Source: JAFLUQ01 sp964551215
GTDB taxonomy: Bacteria > Bacillota > Clostridia > UMGS1883
Length of the DNA stretch: 59,763 nt
Direction: 5' to 3'
Assembly (NCBI GenBank): GCA_964551215.1
Contig: CAZKBV010000002.1
Span: 1 to 59,763, forward strand
Shown piece after piece: positions 24,863 to 32,290 of this stretch. A model generated the notes under the pieces. The model was given only the letters and a program-made list of their open reading frames with translations. It was not told the origin of the DNA and searched no databases. The first letter of the stretch is position 1. Every line of letters starts with the position of its first letter. Made by a program: the position numbers and the translations under genes.

Positions 24863-25753
24863 TTAATCCTTCATGCCCGAGCTTGCCATCGTTTCGATAA
24901 CGTTGCTCTGAGAGACTACGAATACCGCAACGGGAACAACGAGCATAATCAAGTTAACCGCCGAAGATACGCCTGTTCTTACGATACCGGAGCTTACAAT
25001 CTGGCTCAGCGCATAAGTTACGGGCTTAAGCTTTTCGGTATAGATGAAGTTCCCGCCGGAAGCTCCCCAAAGGGACTGGAACGACATGATTATCGCGGTT
25101 ATCCATGCCGGCTTGCTCAGCGGCATTACAACCTTCCAGTAAATCCCAAATTCGCTTGCGCCGTCAATTCTTGAGGATTCAAGAAGCGACATCGGTATAT
25201 GCACCATGTTGTTTTTCATGAGGTAAAGGCACAGTGTCGAGCCTACGGCCGGAAGAACAACCGCCCAGTATGTATCGACAAGACCAATCTTGCTCATGAT
25301 GATGTAGTTGGGAATAGCCGTTACGGTGCTGTTGAACATCAGGGAGTATGTGATGAGGCTACTCATCGCCCTGCTGCCGGGGAAGGTATACTTCGCAAGC
25401 GGATATGCCGCCATACTGCCGAATATAACCGTTCCCGCCGTACCGAGGAACGTTATGAAAACTGTGTTGAAAATGTACCTGCTGAAGGGAACCCAGCTGT
25501 TGCCGACAATCTGGAACAAGTCGCGGAAGTTGTCGAGAGTCGGGTTTACAACGTAAAACTTCGGCGGGAAAAGGAACACTTCGTTCAGGGGCTTAAAGGC
25601 GTTCACAACAATCAGCCAAAGAGGAAGAATTGAGAACAGACCGAAAGCGGCGAGGAAAATTGTAAGCGCGATGTCCACGCCCAAAGAACGGTTGCGGCGA
25701 GTAATTTTACGGTGATCGAGGTAACCTTTAATCTTTTTAATAGGATTGAACAT
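24863..25753 (-). CDS. Carbohydrate ABC transporter permease, MalG/LplC type (first pair)
   Basis: A 296-residue permease with six predicted helices. The EAA loop is ESSRIDGASEFGIYWKVVMPLSKPAWITAI. The N terminus (SLGVDIALTIFLAAFGLFSILPLWLIVVNAFKP) is the usual LplC-type start. It begins 3 bp after the MalF-type partner. Confidence 0.95.
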   Translation of the reverse strand: MFNPIKKIKGYLDHRKITRRNRSLGVDIALTIFLAAFGLFSILPLWLIVVNAFKPLNEVFLFPPKFYVVNPTLDNFRDLFQIVGNSWVPFSRYIFNTVFITFLGTAGTVIFGSMAAYPLAKYTFPGSRAMSSLITYSLMFNSTVTAIPNYIIMSKIGLVDTYWAVVLPAVGSTLCLYLMKNNMVHIPMSLLESSRIDGASEFGIYWKVVMPLSKPAWITAIIMSFQSLWGASGGNFIYTEKLKPVTYALSQIVSSGIVRTGVSSAVNLIMLVVPVAVFVVSQSNVIETMASSGMKD

Positions 25754-25756
25754 AAA

Positions 25757-26695
25757 TTACTCACCAACCCTTCTCAGAATTTTCTGAACCAAGATATTGG
25801 CAAACAGCATTATGAAGAACAATACCATAGCTATCGCCGAAGCGTAGCCCATTTCATAACGGGTGTTGCCATAGTCGTTAAGGTGGGTTATAATGGTATG
25901 ACCGGCATAGTCAACCGACGGGAAGCCGGCAAGCTCCGTGGAAATTGAGCCGACGGACAGCGAACTGGTTATCTGCATAACCGCACCGAACATCAACTGA
26001 GGCTTCATTGAGGGAAGGGTTATGTACCAAAGCTCCTGCCAACGGTTCTTTATGCCGTCGATTGCGCCCGCCTCGTACATGGTTTTGTCAACCGACTGAA
26101 GACCCGCGATGAAAGACAGGAACGATACGCCGAGGCTCAGCCATAGCTGAACTATAATCAGTATCGGCATAATATATTCCGACGTTTCAAACCATAGAAT
26201 CGGGCTGTCGATTATGCCCCAATTCAGCAACCACGCATTTATGTAGCCGTACATATCGGAGCTGAAGAGCAGCTTCCAGATTGTGTAGGCGTTACCTGAA
26301 ATCGAAGGCGCGTAAAACACCAGTGTCAGAAGTGCGCGGGGTATGGGAGGAAGCTCATTGATGAGCCATGCGAAAACGAAGCACATCAAGTAGCTCACGG
26401 GGCCGGTTACAATTGCGAAAAACATTGTGTTCTTCAGGGCTATAAGGAATACATCATCGAAAACGATAAGGTTTACGTAGTTGCTAAGCCCCACAAAATC
26501 AGGCAATTGCAGCATATTAAAGTTTGTGAAGCTCATAACCATTGAAACCAAAACGGGAATAGCCGTGAAGCAGATGAATATGAGCGCAAAGGGAAGAATC
26601 ATGAGATATTTTGCCTTATGAAGCTTCCAAGCGTTTGACCATTTCATCGACTCAAGCTTTTTTTTCGGCTTTTTTACAACTGCTTCCTTACTCAA
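25757..26695 (-). CDS. Carbohydrate ABC transporter permease, MalF/LplB type (first pair)
   Basis: A 312-residue permease with six predicted helices. The EAA loop is YEAGAIDGIKNRWQELWYITLPSMKPQ. The most likely start is a TTG at 26695 that overlaps the stop of the preceding gene (TTGA) and has GAAGGGAG about 9 nt upstream; the next ATG is 16 codons later. It pairs with the MalG-type product that follows. Confidence 0.94.
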   Translation of the reverse strand: MSKEAVVKKPKKKLESMKWSNAWKLHKAKYLMILPFALIFICFTAIPVLVSMVMSFTNFNMLQLPDFVGLSNYVNLIVFDDVFLIALKNTMFFAIVTGPVSYLMCFVFAWLINELPPIPRALLTLVFYAPSISGNAYTIWKLLFSSDMYGYINAWLLNWGIIDSPILWFETSEYIMPILIIVQLWLSLGVSFLSFIAGLQSVDKTMYEAGAIDGIKNRWQELWYITLPSMKPQLMFGAVMQITSSLSVGSISTELAGFPSVDYAGHTIITHLNDYGNTRYEMGYASAIAMVLFFIMLFANILVQKILRRVGE

Positions 26696-29676
26696 TTTTC
26701 GTCACTCCCTTCTTCGTGATATTCTTCATCCTCTATATAGGAAAGGTCGAATTCTTTTCTCTTTGTCGAAAGCTCTTCATTGATTTCCTTAACATTTACA
26801 TAGAGCGCCTCACGCGGGTTTTGACCGTCGGTAACAACGTTATCGTAAGCGTATGTTATCATACGGCTTGTCATGTAATAGCCGGGAACATCGGGAACGC
26901 CCTTTGTGTTGTCGAACTGTTCAAGCAGCATATCAGCCTGAGACGCCGACCACGGAAGCTGGCGCAGAACATTCTTGTTCGCCGTCGCGTAACGCGCGCC
27001 GCTGCCCAATGCAGCCTCGATTGTCTGGGCATATTCAACCTGCGTATCGTCGGAAAGCCACCACTTAAGGAAGCTCCAGCCTTCATCCTTGCGCTTGCTG
27101 CTGTTGAGGATTACTGTGTGAACAGAGGTTGCGACCGCGGTATTGTTAATGCTGCCGTCCTCATTTTGGTATCCGGGAAGCGGAGCGAAGCTCCAAAGAC
27201 CCTTTATTTCGGGGGCGAATACCTCAAGAGTGTTATAAGTTGTATAATCCGCGATGCCGACAGGAATCTCGCCTGTTCTGAAACGGTTCGAGAAGTCAAC
27301 CGATACGGGCAGCTTATAGGCCGTGAAGAATTCGCACAGCTTCTTAAACGCCTGCATCGCTTCTTCCTCGCGCAGACCGGACTCTATACCGTAATCGATA
27401 TCAACTTCATTTTCGCCTAACGACGAAAGTCCGTAGGTATCCTTAATGTCGTCACGACCGAGATACATATCGCCGCCATACTGGTAAACCAGCGTACTGA
27501 GCATTGCGGTTGACGGCATATAGAAATCATAGTTGTTTATATGAAGAACGGAAATCATCTCTCCGACTTCCTCCCACGTTGTGGGAATTTCAAGACCAAG
27601 CTCGTCAAGAATATCCTCGCGGTAGAAGAGCATATTGAAGTTCTCGGTTTCGGGAAGCCCGTAAATTCCGCCCTGATATGTTACCGCCTCAATAGCGCTT
27701 GAATAGAAGCGGTCGGCCTGCTCCTGGAAATCGTCAAATTGAGAAAGATCCGCAATGGCGCCACGGGAAGCAAAGTCAATTACTGTTGACTGAGCCATGT
27801 TCAGCACAACGTCAGGTCCGTTGCCCGCCAAAGTTGCGGGAAGTATAACGCTGGACGGAATGAGCTGAAGGTTTACCTTCGTGTCATTCATCGGAGCATA
27901 GCTGTTATCAATCTGATTCTTAATGATATTCGCTTGGTCACGGCCCGTCTGAACCCATGCCTTCAGAGCTTCCTTGCTTTCGCCCTCATCGTCGGAAATC
28001 TGAGTTTCGTCAACGAAGAAAGTCGCAAAGAAGCGGATGGCTTCATTATACGCCGAAACAAGGAAGTTTGGCTCCGCGCTCTTGAGCTTTGCGTTGGGAG
28101 CGCTGAGGGTAAGACTGTCAACTTCAAGGGGCATTTCCGCAATGGAAAGCATCCATGTAGAAAGAGCGGAAACATTGCTCTTAAAGTCTGAAATTTCAGT
28201 TACAACCCTGTCGGGATCCTCGGCAAAGCGTTCAAGCTGGTTGGCAACCTTTTCGATATTAGTTGTGTTTGAGCCTTTTTCGCCCGTTATTTCAACCATC
28301 ATGTCAACAATGTCGTTGAGGACTTTTGCCTGCTGGTTTACGGTTTTCTTAAAGTCCGTTATCTTATCGGCAATTTCATAGTCTATGTACTTATCGGGAA
28401 CCGTACCCGTAATCTGAACAACTCTGAGGTAGAGATTGTTAAGCGACTGAACACTGGAATTAATCGCCGTATACGCTTCGGCAAAATCGCCGAGGCAGAC
28501 ATCAAGCGCTATTGTGTTCTCGCCTTTGTTGAGGTAAAGCATCAAAGGCTCGTTTTCATTGTCAACAAGCACATAATTCTGGAAGGAGCCCGAGAAATCA
28601 AAACCGATTTTCTTAGCTTCCTCAAAGGGGAGCTCGCCGTTTATCATAAGGCGGCGGTAGCTTTTTACACCGCGGTTGGTTGCCTGACGTCCGCGGAATG
28701 AAAGCTGATATAAGCCCGCCTCCGGAACATTGACCGTCCATTCAACCTTGTCGCCCGGCGTCTGCCAGTTTGTGCCGCCGAGAGTATTTAACAGCACATG
28801 CCAATGGTGGTAAGGAACCGTATAAGAGCTGGAATAGTCGCTTGTCATACCGATTGAGGACGAGGATTTGAGAATCTTTGTCACAACATCGTCGGTTCTT
28901 TCCGCCTGACCGGTGAGATTTTCGCCGGCATATACAGCCGCTCCGCTGTGTTCGGCGAGATATTTCTCGTAGCTTACCGCGCTCGGCGCCTCGCACAGCT
29001 CGATTCCGCTGATTTTAACAGCTTCCTTGGCCTCAATGAGCGATAATGTATGCTCGCCTTCCTCAAAATAGAAGGCATACGGGTTAAGCATACGATAGTT
29101 TACATCGGAGTAGAAGAATTCATGCTCTAACGGATTTCCGTTGTCGTCCGTTAAGACTTCCTTCGCCGTGGGACGGATTTCGCTTCCGTTCTTCTCTTCG
29201 ATTTCACCTTCGTTGTTGAGCCACGTTCTTGCGAATGATATCTGTTTCATTCCGTCAAACAGCGTTTTGTCGTCAATTTTCATGCTTCGCTCCGGGGTGG
29301 CGTTGGTGCCGTCTACGGAATAATACTTAAACTTTAAGTTATAAAATCCGCTTTCGGGTACATTAAATGTCCATGTTATGTCGCCTCTTTCCGCCAGCGT
29401 CACTCCATCGCTGTCAACTTCAACGTCCATATCTTCGGTGGTATAATTTGTCAAATCAACATCAACAGTTGATTTCGCGTAATTATCTTCGCCGTCAACC
29501 CAGCCGTTGTCATCGAGGTATTCTTGGTAGTCTTCCTCAACATACTCGTCGGAAACACCGAGATTCGCCGTGGTGTCCTTTGAGCCGGGAAGAACAAACG
29601 CAAGAACAATCAGCAATAATATGACCGCAACAATGACGCCGACCACAATCAGGCGTTTTTTGGTCTTTGCTTCCAT
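26692..29676 (-). CDS. Membrane-anchored extracellular solute-binding protein with N-terminal jelly-roll modules
   Basis: A 994-residue protein. An uncleaved or anchor helix (LIVVGVIVAVILLLIVLAFVL) is followed by two CBM6/35-like modules of about 150 residues (ITWTFNVPESGFYNLKFKYY... and VEWTVNVPEAGLYQLSFRGRQ...), then a helical linker. From about residue 590 it is a family 1 sugar-binding protein (LIPSSVILPATLAGNGPDVVLNMAQSTVIDFASRGAIADLSQF, later NMLFYREDILDELGLEIPTTWEEV). The fusion of carbohydrate-binding-like modules to a binding protein suggests capture of a polymer or long oligosaccharide at the surface. Start supported by GGAGGGAG. Confidence 0.9.
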   Translation of the reverse strand: MEAKTKKRLIVVGVIVAVILLLIVLAFVLPGSKDTTANLGVSDEYVEEDYQEYLDDNGWVDGEDNYAKSTVDVDLTNYTTEDMDVEVDSDGVTLAERGDITWTFNVPESGFYNLKFKYYSVDGTNATPERSMKIDDKTLFDGMKQISFARTWLNNEGEIEEKNGSEIRPTAKEVLTDDNGNPLEHEFFYSDVNYRMLNPYAFYFEEGEHTLSLIEAKEAVKISGIELCEAPSAVSYEKYLAEHSGAAVYAGENLTGQAERTDDVVTKILKSSSSIGMTSDYSSSYTVPYHHWHVLLNTLGGTNWQTPGDKVEWTVNVPEAGLYQLSFRGRQATNRGVKSYRRLMINGELPFEEAKKIGFDFSGSFQNYVLVDNENEPLMLYLNKGENTIALDVCLGDFAEAYTAINSSVQSLNNLYLRVVQITGTVPDKYIDYEIADKITDFKKTVNQQAKVLNDIVDMMVEITGEKGSNTTNIEKVANQLERFAEDPDRVVTEISDFKSNVSALSTWMLSIAEMPLEVDSLTLSAPNAKLKSAEPNFLVSAYNEAIRFFATFFVDETQISDDEGESKEALKAWVQTGRDQANIIKNQIDNSYAPMNDTKVNLQLIPSSVILPATLAGNGPDVVLNMAQSTVIDFASRGAIADLSQFDDFQEQADRFYSSAIEAVTYQGGIYGLPETENFNMLFYREDILDELGLEIPTTWEEVGEMISVLHINNYDFYMPSTAMLSTLVYQYGGDMYLGRDDIKDTYGLSSLGENEVDIDYGIESGLREEEAMQAFKKLCEFFTAYKLPVSVDFSNRFRTGEIPVGIADYTTYNTLEVFAPEIKGLWSFAPLPGYQNEDGSINNTAVATSVHTVILNSSKRKDEGWSFLKWWLSDDTQVEYAQTIEAALGSGARYATANKNVLRQLPWSASQADMLLEQFDNTKGVPDVPGYYMTSRMITYAYDNVVTDGQNPREALYVNVKEINEELSTKRKEFDLSYIEDEEYHEEGSDEN

Positions 29677-29698
29677 TTTGCTTACTCCCTCCGTTCAA

Positions 29699-31807
29699 TT
29701 ATTTTACTTCAATTTCAATTGTTACGCTTGTCTTGTTTCCGGCAAAATCCGTCACATATATTTCAACGGGGTATACGCCGGCTTCGGTTACATCCAGCAT
29801 GGATACGTCGGCGGAAACATTGTCCTTTATATCTACGCCGTTTACGTCCTCGGCCTTTTCAACATAATCGCTCCACTTAACGGTAGAGGTGTCGGTATTA
29901 AGGCTTATGCTGCCTATATCTTCCTTAACGGCAAGGGTGGGAGGTGTGGTGTTTTCCTTATCGTAAACACACGCCTCGAACTGCGCTTCCTTCTTGTTTC
30001 CGGCATAATCCGTAAGAGTAACCTTTATGGCGTCGGCATACTTACCTGCATTATCAAAGTCAACCGCCGACGCGTCAACCGTCATCTTTCCGTCAAGCCA
30101 TTCTTCTTCGGGAAGCTTCTCGCCATTTTCGTCCGTAGCGTCCTCGTCAACCGTTTTGCGTATCTGGAGCTTGCCGTCCTTCTGACGAATTTCGTATGTA
30201 CCGTCAACATTATCGTCGGCCTTGAAGCATTCAGACCAGTCTATTTTTGAAACGTCGGTACCCTTTGCGAAAACGAGAGACTCGTTATCTATTTTACTTA
30301 CGCCGGGGACAACATCGTCCACGACCTCGCCCTTTTTAAGAGCCTTTGAAATATTATCAAGCTTTTCATAAACGGTATTCTTGTTTGCCTCGATTGCGAT
30401 TGTATACTTGGGCATTCCGCCGAAACCGTAAATAGACTTGCCCACGATTCCGCTCCATGTCCAGAAGGTATCGATAGCTTCGGAATAATCGTTTACGGGA
30501 GTAAGACCCATTTCTTGGAATATGCGCAGATTTGCGTCGCCGATTTCCGGATGGAATATATCCACGCCGAAGGCAAGGGCTTCCGCGGCGGCCTGCTTTT
30601 CACGGTACTCCTGTATGCTGTCCACTCTGCCGTAGGCCTTATAGAATTCGCTCTTATATGTAGCGTAGGCTTCAAGCGCGCGTTTGCTTCTTTCGTCGTC
30701 TATGCCTTTCATAAGTCCGACGCTGTCCGCCGCCGCGCTGAGTATTCTGTACTGAGACGAATCCGCGCTGAGACTGTCGGGTCTGGGGAAGGGGATGATG
30801 CCCATGCTTTGGCCTCTTTCGGCAAGAGACGCGCCCGCGTTATCCATCTGCCAACGGGCGACATTCGAGAACACCGTCTCGCCGTTGCAAAAGGCCGTCG
30901 TCGCTGTAAGCCAGCCGGAGTCTATACTGGTGTTGCTTACGGTTGAGCAGGAGATAAGCCCTGAATTTATCATTTTATCCATATATTCGATAGCCGTTTT
31001 TGCTTCGGAGCTGTCAAACGACATATTCGCGCCGTCGTAAACAGCCGCTCCGTTGGAGGCTATGGCCATAAGCGCCGCATAGGAATAATTTGTGTTAAAC
31101 GGAACTATTTCGTTTGAGGAATTTACCGGCCCTTTCTTGCCGTTGTAATAGGCCTTTAGCTTTGTAAGATAATCCTCCATCTTGTTCCATGTCCACTCTC
31201 CGCTCTCGTAAAGATCCGACGGATACACGGTTTTTCCGTTTTCCTTAAGAGCGGGTACCGCCTCTATGTAATCAATATTGTAGCATATCGGCCATGTATT
31301 TACAAACAGGAGGTCTCTGTTCATAAGATAATAGCTTCCGAAGGTTTTGCCTATAGGTATCCATTCCTTATCCTCATTGCCCTCGCCGAAGAAAACATCA
31401 TCAACGTATGGGTCGAGCTTTTGCAGAATGTTCTGAGCCATTATTGTTCCCTGAACGCCGTTCCACAGCACCGCGAGATCGCAATACGGATCCCCCGCAA
31501 GCACGGTTTGAAGAAGCAGCTGCTTAAGATCGCTTGAATACTGCGACCAAGTTATCTTTACGCCAAGCTCATCCTCAACGATTCCAAGCGCGGTTTCCGC
31601 TGCGTGAAGCTTATCCGGATCCATAGATGACTCGCCGGTGATTTCGTCCACCCAGGATGGGTCGTCCTCCTGCTGAGCATGAGTACCTATTACTATAGTC
31701 ATTGCTTCCGTTTCGTCATTATTTCCGCCTGTGCAGCCGGTTATGGCCGTAACCGTCAGTGCAAGAGTAGCCGAAGCCGCAAGCAACGCTTTCCAGTTTA
31801 ACCGCAT
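29699..31807 (-). CDS. Extracellular solute-binding lipoprotein with C-terminal Ig-like domains
   Basis: A 702-residue lipoprotein with lipobox AITGC (C25). Residues about 35-480 are a family 1 binding-protein fold (WSQYSSDLKQLLLQTVLAGDPYCDLAVLWNGVQGTIMAQ, LYESGEWTWNKMEDYLTKL). The last 200 residues hold two Ig/cadherin-like domains with the repeated DFAGNK/DYAGNK motif (KVTLTDYAGNKKEAQFEA and IYVTDFAGNKTSVTIEI). It is the first gene of the operon. The ATG at 31807 has AGGAAGTGGG. Together with the 994-residue protein it gives this cluster two different binding proteins for two permease pairs. Confidence 0.93.
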   Translation of the reverse strand: MRLNWKALLAASATLALTVTAITGCTGGNNDETEAMTIVIGTHAQQEDDPSWVDEITGESSMDPDKLHAAETALGIVEDELGVKITWSQYSSDLKQLLLQTVLAGDPYCDLAVLWNGVQGTIMAQNILQKLDPYVDDVFFGEGNEDKEWIPIGKTFGSYYLMNRDLLFVNTWPICYNIDYIEAVPALKENGKTVYPSDLYESGEWTWNKMEDYLTKLKAYYNGKKGPVNSSNEIVPFNTNYSYAALMAIASNGAAVYDGANMSFDSSEAKTAIEYMDKMINSGLISCSTVSNTSIDSGWLTATTAFCNGETVFSNVARWQMDNAGASLAERGQSMGIIPFPRPDSLSADSSQYRILSAAADSVGLMKGIDDERSKRALEAYATYKSEFYKAYGRVDSIQEYREKQAAAEALAFGVDIFHPEIGDANLRIFQEMGLTPVNDYSEAIDTFWTWSGIVGKSIYGFGGMPKYTIAIEANKNTVYEKLDNISKALKKGEVVDDVVPGVSKIDNESLVFAKGTDVSKIDWSECFKADDNVDGTYEIRQKDGKLQIRKTVDEDATDENGEKLPEEEWLDGKMTVDASAVDFDNAGKYADAIKVTLTDYAGNKKEAQFEACVYDKENTTPPTLAVKEDIGSISLNTDTSTVKWSDYVEKAEDVNGVDIKDNVSADVSMLDVTEAGVYPVEIYVTDFAGNKTSVTIEIEVK

Positions 31808-31837
31808 TTTCCCACTTCCTTTTTTATTATTGTAGAT

Positions 31838-31855
31838 TTGCACACAACTTGCACA
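31838..31855. promoter_or_regulatory. Candidate operator: direct repeats of TTGCACA
   Basis: Two TTGCACA copies at 31838-31844 and 31849-31855, 11 bp apart (one helical turn), lie just downstream of the operon's -10 box. Direct half-sites one turn apart are the geometry that AraC-type proteins often use; the position would favour repression. No binding data can be inferred beyond this. Confidence 0.4.
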
Positions 31856-31860
31856 TAACT

Positions 31861-31889
31861 ATTATACACAAAAACTATAAAAATATCAA
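31861..31889 (-). promoter_or_regulatory. Promoter of the nine-gene uptake operon
   Basis: Minus strand: TTGATA (plus 31884-31889), 17 bp, TATAAT (plus 31861-31866), about 50 nt before the first start codon. It is the only clear promoter for the genes down to 17946. Confidence 0.82.
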
Positions 31890-31931
31890 GCCCTTTTTGT
31901 AGATTTTTTATAAAAATTTTGAATTTTTTCC

Positions 31932-31987
31932 GTACAAAATAAAAACAGGGCTTGAATTTAACGATTCTTGCTCTGTTTTTATTGTAC
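31932..31987. terminator. Bidirectional hairpin between the uptake operon and pheT
   Basis: A 15-bp stem GTACA-ATAAAAACAG / CTGTTTTTATTGTAC with a 2-nt bulge. It lies upstream of the uptake promoter and probably terminates the pheST transcript coming across the assembly gap. Confidence 0.6.
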
Positions 31988-32131
31988 ATTTTGAACAAAA
32001 TCAATTTTCGACAAAAAAGGCGCCGCAACGCTATGAATTTCCGCCGCCGATGTATTTTTGTGATTCTTTCCGGCCGGTTATTTACGGGGGTGTTTGCTCA
32101 TATCCGTAAAATTCGCGGGCGGCGGGCGCAA

Positions 32132-32231
32132 NNNNNNNNNNNNNNNNNNNNNNNNNNNNNNNNNNNNNNNNNNNNNNNNNNNNNNNNNNNNNNNNNNNNN
32201 NNNNNNNNNNNNNNNNNNNNNNNNNNNNNNN
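32132..32231. other. Assembly gap of 100 N
   Basis: Exactly 100 undetermined bases, the standard scaffold-gap placeholder, so the real length is unknown. Both flanks are GC-rich and repetitive. It lies beyond the pheT stop and does not interrupt any gene I can call. Confidence 0.99.
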
Positions 32232-32290
32232 CGCAAGCGGCGGCGGACGTTATGCCCCGCTGTTTGCGGCCCCGTTACCGATTTATGCCT

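Noticed and set aside
32132..32231. N run as a sign of an inserted mobile element
   Set aside because: No transposase, terminal repeat or target duplication is visible on either side; exactly 100 N is a scaffolding convention.
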